From DATASD01 sp035478835 (lineage in GTDB: Bacteria > Patescibacteriota > Saccharimonadia > Saccharimonadales > UBA4665), in NCBI GenBank assembly GCA_035478835.1, contig DATIJH010000009.1, positions 186,001 through 250,000 of the forward strand: a stretch of 64,000 bases of DNA, read 5' to 3'. Position numbers and translations under genes: made by a program. This document shows positions 8,283 to 16,585 of this stretch, piece by piece (the first letter of the stretch is position 1; each line of letters opens with the position of its first letter). The notes beneath the pieces are model-generated. The model did not search any database. It had not been told where the DNA came from and saw only the letters and a list, made by a program, of their open reading frames with translations.

Positions 8283-9686
8283 TTACGCTGCTTGGCCAAC
8301 GCGCGTTGGCGAGATCCAAGTTGTTTCGCCATTGCGCTTCATCACCTGCTTGTAATCCTTCAAACAATGCAGGATCGCGGCAATTTGTACGATGTCCATA
8401 ATATAAAACAGGCCGTAAATCACCAGCGCCAAGCGGCTCATGCGCAGTTTTTGCTTGAGTGTGAGGTGTTCGTCCGGCCAGACCGTCCAAAGCACGTACG
8501 CCGTGATGGTCAGGTAGCCGCCAAGCAGCACGCCAAGTGTGTGGAAGTGCACGCTCACGTACACGATGTATGCCAGCATCAGCGGTTGCAGGATGAGCAA
8601 AATTTCGCTGACGATCGACATTGGCAAACGGTACATGGTGAGCATACGATTGTATTTGCTGTGGTCGCGGCTCAGGATGAGCTGGCGGTACTTAAACAGG
8701 TTTTGCAGGCAGCCCATCTTCCAGCGGTAGCGTTGGCGCATGAGTTGCCGGAAGCTCTGGACGCCTTCGGTCATGGCCACAACGTCGGCTGCGTAAATGA
8801 TGCGGGCGTCGCGGTTGCCAGTCTCGGCGATCATTTTAAGGCTTAGGCCGATGTCTTCGGTCATGGTGTCGGTGTCGTATAAATCAACGCGTTTTAAGGC
8901 GCTTATGCGGTAGGTTGAGGCTACGCCGCCAATGATGAACTCGCTGTTGGTCATGCTGTAGAATTTTTTGGAGCGATAGCCGACCATGTGCTCGAACCGC
9001 TGCACGGTGCTGATGATGGATTTGCTTTCCATGACGCGGACATTGGCGGCAACACCGATAATTTTCGGATCGGCGAAATATGCGATTGCGCGCTCGATGG
9101 CTTGGGGATGCAGAATGCTGTCAGCGTCCAGGCACATCACGAACTCGCCGCGGGCGTGGTTGGCGATGGCATTGTTCATGGCCTTGGCCTTGCCGCCGTT
9201 GGTTTGCGTAATGCGTACAGTGCGAATATGCGGCATGGCGACGCGTTCAAAATGGCGGCGAACCACCCGGGTGGCGGGAGTTTGCTGCAGTTGGCCGTGT
9301 ACCATGCGCCGCCCGGCCGGTACTGCTTCGGCGGTGATGTACGAAGCCATGCGCGTGGTCGGCAATTGCTGAATATACTCGCGCACGATGGCGTCGGTGC
9401 GATCTTTGGAGCCGTCGTCTACCACAATGATCTCGAAGTTGGGGTAGCTGCTGGCGCGGACGGAATCGAGCGTGCGCCGAATAACGAGCTCTTCGTTGTG
9501 CGCCGGAATTACTACGCTCAATAGCGGCAAATCTTTGCGCTCAACCGGTTTATTAACGGCTTTTTTGCGTGCGCCGCGGCGAAATTGCATAACGTCATAA
9601 GCATTGGCGCCGACCATATACAGGCCCAAGTGTACCATGCTCATCAGGTTTGCGGCGAGCAGCAGATAAAAGAAAACGAGGCGCAT
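8283..9686 (-). CDS. Processive family-2 glycosyltransferase
   Basis: 467 residues: an N-terminal TM helix, a cytoplasmic GT-A domain (about 50-340), then about three TM helices. All hallmarks of processive inverting GT2 enzymes (hyaluronan, poly-GlcNAc, cellulose synthases) are present: V-I-P-A-H-N-E-E, V-V-D-D-G-S, D-A-D-S as DxD, T-E-D, and Q-R-Y-R-W as QxxRW. These enzymes polymerise and extrude a beta-linked glycan. A basic insertion of about 45 residues (about 120-165) is absent from its paralogue at 51772. Its start overlaps the sortase stop (TAATG), so the two are translationally coupled. Sugar specificity is not readable. Confidence 0.9.
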   Translation of the reverse strand: MRLVFFYLLLAANLMSMVHLGLYMVGANAYDVMQFRRGARKKAVNKPVERKDLPLLSVVIPAHNEELVIRRTLDSVRASSYPNFEIIVVDDGSKDRTDAIVREYIQQLPTTRMASYITAEAVPAGRRMVHGQLQQTPATRVVRRHFERVAMPHIRTVRITQTNGGKAKAMNNAIANHARGEFVMCLDADSILHPQAIERAIAYFADPKIIGVAANVRVMESKSIISTVQRFEHMVGYRSKKFYSMTNSEFIIGGVASTYRISALKRVDLYDTDTMTEDIGLSLKMIAETGNRDARIIYAADVVAMTEGVQSFRQLMRQRYRWKMGCLQNLFKYRQLILSRDHSKYNRMLTMYRLPMSIVSEILLILQPLMLAYIVYVSVHFHTLGVLLGGYLTITAYVLWTVWPDEHLTLKQKLRMSRLALVIYGLFYIMDIVQIAAILHCLKDYKQVMKRNGETTWISPTRVGQAA

Positions 9687-10285
9687 TACGCTGCCCCGCT
9701 CAGATCAAACGTAAAGAGCTGACGGTTCTGAAAGAACAAGCCGGTGCAGGTTTGGACGGTCAGTATCGGCGGGCCCTGGTAGTTAAACACGCTGGCCGAA
9801 TCGCTGGGGCTTACGACATGTACGGCACCCAAGGTGTAAGTAAATTTGTGGCCGTTATCGGTTGTAATAATTGCGGTCGCACCGGATTGAATGCGGTGCA
9901 AGCTGGCAAAGACGTTCGAGCGATAGTGTCCGTACAAGAACGTGTTGCCCGCCTGGTTGTTGGCCTTGGGCGTAATGGTGGCGTACTGGACTTTATCGGT
10001 CGTGAGCGTCCAGGTTTGCGATTTGGCGTTATAATAGCCCGGAATTACAGCCAGGTCGATGTTGAGGCTCGGGATCTGGATACGTACCGGCGTGCCGCCA
10101 ATGTAGTTGCTCGTTTGCGTGGCCGGTTTTGGTGCCGCCTGTGCAGCTGTTGCAGCGGCCGGCGTGACAACCAGATTACTTTCGCGCGAGCGGATCGTCA
10201 GAGTGAGGCTCACTGCCCCGCCAAGGAGTAGCGCAGTGCCGAGTACCGTAATAATCGTTCGTGGCCGAAGCCAAAATTTATTCAT
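9686..10285 (-). CDS. Sortase
   Basis: About 199 residues from ATG 10285 (gggaga upstream). There is an N-terminal signal-anchor (about 8-28), a T/A/P-rich linker, then a sortase beta-barrel. The catalytic histidine lies in F-L-Y-G-H-Y (about residue 115) and the cysteine in L-T-V-Q-T-C (about 181), with an arginine in Q-N-R-Q-L-F shortly after. Sortases cleave LPxTG-type signals and join the threonine to a surface nucleophile. The C-x-G-L-F context recalls class D/E enzymes. A 58-residue LPNTG protein is encoded directly upstream and is the obvious candidate substrate. The gene is coupled to the downstream GT2. Confidence 0.9.
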   Translation of the reverse strand: MNKFWLRPRTIITVLGTALLLGGAVSLTLTIRSRESNLVVTPAAATAAQAAPKPATQTSNYIGGTPVRIQIPSLNIDLAVIPGYYNAKSQTWTLTTDKVQYATITPKANNQAGNTFLYGHYRSNVFASLHRIQSGATAIITTDNGHKFTYTLGAVHVVSPSDSASVFNYQGPPILTVQTCTGLFFQNRQLFTFDLSGAA

Positions 10286-10307
10286 ACATAAGTCTCCCAA
10301 AAAACAC

Positions 10308-10359
10308 AAAATAGAGGGCGCCCCGCCAATGCAAAAGCAGGCTGGCAACCCTCTATTTT
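10308..10359 (-). terminator. Terminator/attenuator between LPNTG gene and sortase
   Basis: AAAATAGAGGG (10308-10318) pairs perfectly with CCCTCTATTTT (10349-10359) around a GC-rich inner region. It would end most transcripts after the LPNTG gene and let limited read-through reach the sortase and GT2, giving more substrate than enzyme. Confidence 0.75.
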
Positions 10360-10366
10360 GGTTTGG

Positions 10367-10543
10367 TTAAGCCTTGGTGTAGGCTTTTTTCGCCACAAAA
10401 CGAACGATAGTCGAGAGCACGATGGCAGAGCCAATGACAATGCTCGTGATCGATACGATCGTTAAGATGGTGTTCCCACCGGTGTTTGGCAGAAGGATTG
10501 CTCCACCAGCAATCGCGCCTGCGCCTTTGCCGCCTTCGTACAT
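10367..10543 (-). CDS. 58-residue LPNTG sortase-substrate protein
   Basis: Read directly from the minus strand: ATG at 10543, stop at 10367-10369, with GGGAGG eight bases before ATG. The 58-residue product has a short Gly/Ala-rich N-terminus (M-Y-E-G-G-K-G-A-G-A-I-A), then L-L-P-N-T-G at about residues 18-23, one hydrophobic helix (about 27-48) and a basic tail ending K-K-A-Y-T-K-A: a complete cell-wall sorting signal. There is no N-terminal signal peptide, and only about 20 residues precede the cleavage point. The sortase follows 82 nt downstream, after a terminator. A promoter (TTTACA, 17 bp, TATTGT) lies about 115 nt upstream, giving a long leader. Confidence 0.8.
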   Translation of the reverse strand: MYEGGKGAGAIAGGAILLPNTGGNTILTIVSITSIVIGSAIVLSTIVRFVAKKAYTKA

Positions 10544-10689
10544 AATGGCAAAACCTCCCGTTATATTGGCGAGAATTTGCTCGGCGGAGCGGTGAAGCAG
10601 CTGACAATAAACGTCCGGGACCTCAGGGACACCTCCGCAAATTCACTATTACAATACACTAATTATGCAAATTTGTAAATAGTATGGTG

Positions 10690-11412
10690 TTATCGTATGA
10701 TGTCTTGGATTAGTGGCTCATGCGGATTGTTGGGCTGATCCATTTGTTGTATGTCGAGTGCACCCAGTAATTCACGGCTAGCATAGAGGTCTGCCAGCTG
10801 GGCTTCACCATTGGCAATGAACCGCTCCTTGAGATACTGCGCGGAAGTGTCCGCGTTCGTTGCATTGGCCGCTATAATCTGGCGACATAGAGTATTCAGG
10901 CCGGTACCGTGTTCGACTATCTCGGTAAGCGTGTCGCGCCCTTCGCGAATGAGGATGTTGTCGGCAATAATATTTCGCACTGTATTATCTGGGGAGATAA
11001 CGTGCGCTCCTTCCACCGCAGTCGCCAAGTACCCTCTAACTCCCACGTCATGCCAATGCGCGTCAGTCTTTTCGACCGTCACGCGATTGCTCTCTTTCTG
11101 TAGTGCGATACGCCCCACGACAGTGACAGCCTGTGGTTCTATCCACGTAGGGCCTTGCTGTAATTCCCAAATTGGATGCGCTACATCAGTAAATGTGTTG
11201 ATGCTGAGTCGCTTCGGCGCCAGCATCTGCAGGCGGCTCATAATTCCGGCCCATGCACTGGTTTGCTCTTCTACGACACGCGACTCGTATTGTTCTTGCA
11301 TCATTGTAACTTGCCCGAGCACCTGCGATCGCAGTTCGTCCGTAATGACGGGATCACGAAACTCAGGCAGACGCGCCGGTTTATCTAGTCGCCAAAATTC
11401 TTCATGAGCCAT
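10690..11412 (-). CDS. Hypothetical protein
   Basis: A 240-residue soluble protein, not recognised. It is mostly helical and acidic, with a strand-rich middle (about 90-140: T-W-I-E-P-Q-A-V-T-V-V-G-R-I-A-L). There is no signal peptide or catalytic motif. TATAAA lies about nine bases before ATG and no Shine-Dalgarno sequence is visible, so it is probably near-leaderless. It is divergent from the polysaccharide deacetylase gene, and the intergenic space holds a perfect 10-bp inverted repeat. Confidence 0.6.
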   Translation of the reverse strand: MAHEEFWRLDKPARLPEFRDPVITDELRSQVLGQVTMMQEQYESRVVEEQTSAWAGIMSRLQMLAPKRLSINTFTDVAHPIWELQQGPTWIEPQAVTVVGRIALQKESNRVTVEKTDAHWHDVGVRGYLATAVEGAHVISPDNTVRNIIADNILIREGRDTLTEIVEHGTGLNTLCRQIIAANATNADTSAQYLKERFIANGEAQLADLYASRELLGALDIQQMDQPNNPHEPLIQDIIR

Positions 11413-11455
11413 AAGAGTATATTTATAGCATAATATAAGCTATTATGCAAGTGTT

Positions 11456-11481
11456 ACTCGCTAGTTTAAACACTAGCGAGT
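11456..11481. promoter_or_regulatory. Perfect 10-bp inverted repeat, candidate operator
   Basis: ACTCGCTAGT (11456-11465) and ACTAGCGAGT (11472-11481) flank TTAAAC. The right arm ends on the first T of a TATAAT (11481-11486). Position between divergent genes and overlap with a -10 box suggest an operator; no T-run follows, so it is not a terminator. Confidence 0.55.
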
Positions 11482-11540
11482 ATAATATATAGCTATACGA
11501 TTATAGGTTTGCAAAACGAGGGGGAAAATTACAGAAGATA

Positions 11541-11568
11541 TTGAAAAATTCCAAAAATAGTGTATAAC
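11541..11568 (+). promoter_or_regulatory. Promoter of the polysaccharide deacetylase gene
   Basis: TTGAAA (11541-11546), a 16-bp spacer and TATAAC (11563-11568), giving a leader of about 50 nt. AAGGAA precedes the ATG at 11625. The TATAAT at 11481 may be a second, upstream promoter. Confidence 0.6.
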
Positions 11569-11624
11569 TGGGCTTAAGGATATATTACCTAATCGACTGG
11601 ACGACCAGCCTTTCAAGGAAACCT

Positions 11625-13427
11625 ATGAAACGAATTCGATCTATCTACAAAATTTTACTGGCCTCGGCGATTGCCTTGTGCGTTGTGGCGCAGGCATTTC
11701 CGATCGCCGTGCATGCCGCGACTACCACAGTAAGCAACCCAGCGCCGAGCGCTAAAGTTTCCTTTACTTTTGACGACGGTTTGGCGAGCGCTTACACGCA
11801 AGCTGCTCCAACACTTGCAAAATATGGCCTGAGCGGCACGAACTATATTATTACAAACTGCGTCGGCATGGTCACGGCGCCAAACACCTGTCGCGCCAAC
11901 ACGACGCTGCCATATATGAGTTGGACGCAGGTGCAGGCGCTGCAAAACACCTACGGATGGGAGCTCGGCTCGCACACGGTTGACCACAATTGTTTGGCCG
12001 ACAGTGCCGCTACCGACCCCGACGACTGCCAGAAAAACCTGCTTACCCAAGCGCAAGTTGCTGCCGAAATGACACAGAGCAAATCGGCACTGGCCTCTCA
12101 CGGCATCACAGCTACCGATTTTGCACCGCCATACGGCGACTACAATAACATGGTGATGGCGCAGATCGCCAAATATTACGCCAGCATGCGCCAGTTCAAA
12201 AACACGGCCAACAACCCAAACATCTGGCCCTACAGCGATTACTTGCTCAACGACAAAACCATTCAGGAAACAACCGACACCGTAGCCAGCATCAAAACCG
12301 CCATCGATGCGGCTATTGCCAACAATCAATGGCTGATTTTAACCTTCCATGATATTGCCCAAAAGCCCAGTAAGACGCCGGACGACTATCAATACGGCAC
12401 GGCCGAGCTCGACCAAATCGCCGCATACGTCAAAAGCAAGCAAGACGCCGGCCTGATCAAGAGCGTGCACGTTAACCAAGGCCTAGTAACCAGCACCACC
12501 AACCTGCTGCCAAACGCTAGCTTTAATAGCGGTATCGCTGGTGGCTGGACTACTGACGACCCCCTCGGCATCACCAAAGATGCTGGCACCAATGGTAGCT
12601 ATCCGGACCCGACTAACTCGATTAAACTTACGTCGAACGCCACCGGCAAAACCACACACCTGTTCTCGCCGCAAGTAGCAGTCGACCCCAACAGCACATA
12701 CATGATGAAAAACTTCCTGAACGTCAGCGCGCTCAGTACCGGTGAAGTTGCCTTTTACGTCGACGAGTACGACGCCAACGGCAACTGGGTGTCGGGCAAA
12801 TACTTAAAGGCCGAAAACTCAGTTTTTGTGGAGAACCTGAACTTTACATACAAACCTACATCTATGAACGTTGCCAAAGCCCGTCTGCAAGTGATTGTGG
12901 CTGGCACGGGCATTACGGCGTACCTCGACAACACGCAGATGTTTCCGCTGAATGCCACAACTGCGCCAACCAATCTGGTTGCGAACGGCACGTTTGATGC
13001 TGGCATCGCCAGCGGCTGGACCACCGACGACAGCGCCAACATTGTGGCCGACAAAGCCAATAACGGCAGCCCAAACAACCCTGTAAACTCGATCGCCTTT
13101 AAGAGCAATACCACGGGCAAAAACGGCCACCTGTTCTCGCCGCAAGTCGCCATTACGGCCGGCAAAACGTACAGCCTTTCGGCCTACCTCAACCTTAAAA
13201 CGCTCACAAGTAACGAAGTTGGTTTTTACATTGACGAGTACGACGCCAGCGGCAACTGGATTTCCGGCCAGTACAGACTGGGCGTGCACGCGCTTGGCGC
13301 TGGGGATGTGGGCATGAGCTACACGCCGAGCTCGGCTGCCGTAGCCAAAGCCAGCTTGCAGGTCATTGTGGTCACTAACTCCGGCCTTAGCGGCTACCTT
13401 GACGACATTCGCTGGTACGCCAACTAA
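11625..13427 (+). CDS. Secreted polysaccharide deacetylase with tandem CBM-like domains
   Basis: 600 residues. A signal peptide (about 1-30) ends near V-H-A-A-T. A NodB/CE4 deacetylase domain (about 40-280) shows T-F-D-D-G (catalytic and metal aspartates), S-H-T-V-D-H (metal histidines), F-A-P-P-Y-G-D, and L-T-F-H-D near its end. Two homologous beta-sandwich repeats of about 145 residues follow (about 290-435 and 445-600), both containing G-W-T-T-D-D, H-L-F-S-P-Q-V and F-Y-[VI]-D-E-Y-D-A, like CBM4/9-type modules. CE4 enzymes remove N- or O-acetyl groups from chitin, peptidoglycan or poly-GlcNAc. The nearby GT2 suggests an endogenous polymer as substrate. Confidence 0.9.
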   Translation: MKRIRSIYKILLASAIALCVVAQAFPIAVHAATTTVSNPAPSAKVSFTFDDGLASAYTQAAPTLAKYGLSGTNYIITNCVGMVTAPNTCRANTTLPYMSWTQVQALQNTYGWELGSHTVDHNCLADSAATDPDDCQKNLLTQAQVAAEMTQSKSALASHGITATDFAPPYGDYNNMVMAQIAKYYASMRQFKNTANNPNIWPYSDYLLNDKTIQETTDTVASIKTAIDAAIANNQWLILTFHDIAQKPSKTPDDYQYGTAELDQIAAYVKSKQDAGLIKSVHVNQGLVTSTTNLLPNASFNSGIAGGWTTDDPLGITKDAGTNGSYPDPTNSIKLTSNATGKTTHLFSPQVAVDPNSTYMMKNFLNVSALSTGEVAFYVDEYDANGNWVSGKYLKAENSVFVENLNFTYKPTSMNVAKARLQVIVAGTGITAYLDNTQMFPLNATTAPTNLVANGTFDAGIASGWTTDDSANIVADKANNGSPNNPVNSIAFKSNTTGKNGHLFSPQVAITAGKTYSLSAYLNLKTLTSNEVGFYIDEYDASGNWISGQYRLGVHALGAGDVGMSYTPSSAAVAKASLQVIVVTNSGLSGYLDDIRWYAN

Positions 13428-13453
13428 TAATTTTGGCACCTGCAGACTTAAAC

Positions 13454-13476
13454 CGGCGGCATTGTCCGCCGTTTTT
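13454..13476 (+). terminator. Intrinsic terminator
   Basis: CGGCGG (13454-13459) pairs with CCGCCG (13466-13471), followed by TTTTT, 27 nt after the deacetylase stop. Confidence 0.85.
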
Positions 13477-13551
13477 AGTAGTGGCTTGTAACTATAAATC
13501 TGCTACTATAAAGCTGCATTTAAATCTAAAAATTTAATAAAAAGGCGCACC

Positions 13552-14439
13552 ATGAAACAGTTTTCGATGAAACCAACGGGTCCGTTCGACCTCGTCTACG
13601 CCAGCACTTTTTTTGGCGGCTGGCTGACGCTTGACGAGGGCAAGCGGGTGGTAATTTCGATGCCCGTCGAAGGCTGGCGCGGCTCGGCCACTGTTGTGTT
13701 GAGTCAAGACGAAGACGGCACCGTGCATGGCACAGTCTATGGTGATGATGCACTTGCCGAGACGGCATGGCGGCAAGCGCTCGGAGCATTTTCGCTCGAT
13801 GCTGACGGCAGCGGCTGGGCGGCGGTCGGCCAGCGCGATCCATTCATCGGTAAATTGCAGGAAGAGTATAAATTTTTGCGTCCAGTATTGTTTCACTCGC
13901 CGTACGAAGCCGCAGCCAGTTTGCTGATCGGCCATCGGATCTCCATCGTGCAGCGCCGCGCTATCATGAAACGCATGGCCGAAGCTTACGGCGAAAAGTT
14001 TATGGTCGAAGGCAAGCCATATTACGCCTTCCCCGACCCGCAAAAACTCCTTACCATCACCGAATTTAAAGGGCTGAACGACGTAAAAGTGACCCGCCTG
14101 CACGCCGCAGCTCAGGCGACGCTCGACGGTTTGCTGGACCGCAAATACTTACGGTCGCTGCCGATTGACGACGCGCTTACAAAACTCAAGGCACTGCCTG
14201 GCGTTGGCGACTTTTTCGCCCAAGGCATTTTGTATCGCGGCGCCGGCATAGTGAACGATATGACCAAAGATATCAACACGCGCCAGGCCGTGCAAGCAGC
14301 CTATAACCTGCCAGAACTGCCCGACGCGGCATCGCTGGCAACGCGCGCTACCATCTGGCATCCGTACGAAATGTGGGCCACAGTGCTTTTGCATGTCTGG
14401 ATGCGCCGCGAAAAAGGCGGCTTCCGTATGAAGCGCTAG
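13552..14439 (+). CDS. AlkA-type DNA-3-methyladenine glycosylase (HhH-GPD)
   Basis: 295 residues, close to AlkA. An N-terminal beta domain (about 1-95) is followed by the helical HhH-GPD fold (about 105-290): L-L-I-G-H-R-I-S start, the hairpin L-K-A-L-P-G-V-G-D-F-F-A, and the acidic motif T-K-D-I-N-T-R where the catalytic aspartate of AlkA aligns. It excises alkylated bases in base-excision repair. AAAAGG precedes ATG by about eight bases, and a TATAAA lies some 45 nt upstream. It stands alone between two terminators or divergent genes. Confidence 0.85.
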   Translation: MKQFSMKPTGPFDLVYASTFFGGWLTLDEGKRVVISMPVEGWRGSATVVLSQDEDGTVHGTVYGDDALAETAWRQALGAFSLDADGSGWAAVGQRDPFIGKLQEEYKFLRPVLFHSPYEAAASLLIGHRISIVQRRAIMKRMAEAYGEKFMVEGKPYYAFPDPQKLLTITEFKGLNDVKVTRLHAAAQATLDGLLDRKYLRSLPIDDALTKLKALPGVGDFFAQGILYRGAGIVNDMTKDINTRQAVQAAYNLPELPDAASLATRATIWHPYEMWATVLLHVWMRREKGGFRMKR

Positions 14440-14499
14440 GTTTTCGGATCGCTTGCCGCAGCCATGCGCCAGTGTTACCTGATCAGATAAGACGTAGGG

Positions 14500-15183
14500 T
14501 TATTGCCGTGCTGCAAGATACGGGAAGAGCGTGATGAGCTGACTGAAATCGACGGCTATACCCTCGCGCGGCAGTTCCTGCGTCGCAAAGACAGTGCTTG
14601 GCACTGCCGCTTCTGTGCGCCGCACGTACAGGTCATCGGCACGATACCATACCGGCTTCGTACCATTATAGGGCGCAATTATGTCATCTGCGAATTCGGG
14701 CGTGACGTGCAAACGCGGGTCAAGCGCTTGCCTGTCCTCGCCCATGTAACAGTCGGGCAGAATGTTTGCCCCTTGCCTGTCCACAACTTTGGCGTCCGTA
14801 ACATCATACTCGTGACCTTCGGGAAAAATGTGTTGTACGAGGGTTGAGAACGCAATTTTTCCAAGTACATCGCGCCGGACATGATCCATACGCGTGATAC
14901 CGTCTTCATCTAGCCACGTGTCACTGGTCCTCGATATCTGATCTATGACCATTAGAGCAGTAAAGTCTTCAACAAGCTGGTTCGCCATGTCATAAATTGC
15001 GGTTGCGCCAATGTTTTCCGCTGTTTGTTTTCGCTGCTCCCAGTATTCGAGATGCTTCGGCAGCCGCGCGTTGTAGCCTTGTGTGGCTTTCGTATAAAAG
15101 TCAGCTGAATGAGTAGTGAAAGGTAATTTTTTGTAAGGCGCAAGATTCTGACGCTCAGGTTTCGGACATTTTTTAAAAATCAT
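14500..15183 (-). CDS. Hypothetical protein, paralogue of the 15242 gene
   Basis: 227 residues from ATG 15183, chosen because TTGTCC-17 bp-TACAGT lies exactly six bases upstream. The soluble protein opens with I-F-K-K-C and ends with a conserved module: L-D-P-R-L-H, W-Y-x-x-x-D-L-Y-V-x-R, then L-I-T-L-F-P-Y-L. The divergently transcribed gene at 15242 has the same F-K-K-C opening, W-Y-V-S-T-E-G-D-L-Y-V-N-R, and a T-L-M-P-F-L end, so the two are diverged paralogues. No family or catalytic motif recognised. Confidence 0.65.
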   Translation of the reverse strand: MIFKKCPKPERQNLAPYKKLPFTTHSADFYTKATQGYNARLPKHLEYWEQRKQTAENIGATAIYDMANQLVEDFTALMVIDQISRTSDTWLDEDGITRMDHVRRDVLGKIAFSTLVQHIFPEGHEYDVTDAKVVDRQGANILPDCYMGEDRQALDPRLHVTPEFADDIIAPYNGTKPVWYRADDLYVRRTEAAVPSTVFATQELPREGIAVDFSQLITLFPYLAARQ

Positions 15184-15241
15184 ACAGAAACTGTACCCTA
15201 GGACGCATGGCGGGACAAGCATAAACTACAATTGATGTAAT

Positions 15242-15961
15242 GTGCTGGCGCGGCGCACGCCGCATTTGGTAATTTTGCCAATTTGCGGTATCCTATCGCA
15301 TGTGCGATTCAAGAAGTGCAGTAACCCACCAGCATCCAAGCTGGAATTTTTTAATAGTGATCCTCCTTTCTTAAGCGAGTGTCTGCCTCAACTCCGGGCG
15401 GAAGTGCGCCGTTGGCATCAACCTGCTGTCCAAGAACTGAGATTGCGTCCCGACATCCAGGGTGCCGGCAATGAGCTCATTAATGTGGTAGTTGAGACCG
15501 TCGTAATTCTGGGGGCTTTGGCAACGGAGGAAAGCAGCCTCCCGGCCTTATTCAGCCCCCACCGCAGACTCCACTCCCAGGTTAACGCGATGAAGGCAAA
15601 TGCCGTGGCGAGCGTCTCGCGCCTCACTTATGCCATGCTCGAAGCGGCGACAACCCCAGAGTCCCAAAATGATCTCGGTAAAATTATGTTTGACCTGGTG
15701 CCGCAAGTATCAGCGGAAGATTCAATGTTTGGCCAGTTTGGCGTTGCGCTGCCGGCGATCCATATTGGCGGCGCGCTTGTGGATGCCATGCTGCCGCAAA
15801 CCAACGAAGATAATAGTTGGTATGTGAGTACCGAGGGCGATTTATACGTAAACCGGCTTCACCCAGCGCAGCCGCTCCAAAGCCCAGAAGAGATCATTGC
15901 TCTGACTGGTATTCAGCCTGAAGCGTTGACCACGCTCATGCCATTTTTACCGAATTTATAG
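15242..15961 (+). CDS. Hypothetical protein, paralogue of the 14500 gene
   Basis: 239 residues if started at GTG 15242; GTG 15302 (which keeps the F-K-K-C opening) is an alternative. TACAAT lies nine bases before GTG 15242, so a near-leaderless mRNA is possible. The protein is helical and soluble, with the C-terminal W-Y-V-S-T-E-G-D-L-Y-V-N-R module shared with its divergent neighbour. It is followed 17 nt later by another unknown gene with a clear ribosome site, so the two probably form an operon. Function unknown. Confidence 0.65.
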   Translation: MLARRTPHLVILPICGILSHVRFKKCSNPPASKLEFFNSDPPFLSECLPQLRAEVRRWHQPAVQELRLRPDIQGAGNELINVVVETVVILGALATEESSLPALFSPHRRLHSQVNAMKANAVASVSRLTYAMLEAATTPESQNDLGKIMFDLVPQVSAEDSMFGQFGVALPAIHIGGALVDAMLPQTNEDNSWYVSTEGDLYVNRLHPAQPLQSPEEIIALTGIQPEALTTLMPFLPNL

Positions 15962-15978
15962 ACAATAAAGGAGAAAAG

Positions 15979-16530
15979 ATGTCAGAAATCAGTAAAGTTC
16001 ACGATTGGGTGCTTGGCGATTACAGCGTTGAGCCGCCAATTCCCTTGCCGGACAGCCCTTTCGGTAGCTGGAAGGCCGACGAAAACGACCGGTATTCGGC
16101 GCAGGCCGTACAGTATACCTTGCAGTATTCACAAAACGTTATAGAATTAGTCCACGATACAGAAGAAGGGCCTGCGCGCAGTGCGCAGCTCGCCGCCGCT
16201 CACAGCAAAAGTGTACTCTTCCCTCCGGTTCGGCTCATGGAAATGGCCCAGGACGGCCTTATACATCCTGATGGTGAGCCGTATGAATACGACGGCGACG
16301 GCCTGGAAGGTATGCCGGGCCCGGGCCAGATTGTCGATGCCGACGGGCTAAGGCTTGACGCCGAATTACTGCGTGGGCGCTACGCAGAAGCCCTGCGGCA
16401 AGTTGGCCATATTGTGACATGGGAGGGCGAACCGCCAGTCGTCAAGTGGCCGTTCTCAGAGGAGTTCATGAAGCCTGGCGCGGGGGGATTTGTTCCAAGT
16501 CCAAATGCGCCAAAAATCAAAGCGGATTAG
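15979..16530 (+). CDS. Hypothetical protein
   Basis: A 183-residue acidic soluble protein starting at ATG 15979, with AAAGGAGAAAAG just before it. It has Pro-rich ends (P-P-I-P-L-P-D-S-P near residue 18 and a Gly/Pro tail) and a central helical part. No family recognised. It lies 17 nt after the paralogue gene at 15242 and is probably co-expressed with it. Confidence 0.65.
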   Translation: MSEISKVHDWVLGDYSVEPPIPLPDSPFGSWKADENDRYSAQAVQYTLQYSQNVIELVHDTEEGPARSAQLAAAHSKSVLFPPVRLMEMAQDGLIHPDGEPYEYDGDGLEGMPGPGQIVDADGLRLDAELLRGRYAEALRQVGHIVTWEGEPPVVKWPFSEEFMKPGAGGFVPSPNAPKIKAD

Positions 16531-16585
16531 TTTGCCACGCCGCTCCATCCGTTATACAGTAGATAAAAAGTAATAACGGATACCG

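Noticed and set aside
10353..10607. 84-codon minus-strand ORF rich in Arg, His and Trp
   Set aside because: It is the out-of-frame shadow of the LPNTG gene; the real frame has a ribosome site and a complete sorting signal.
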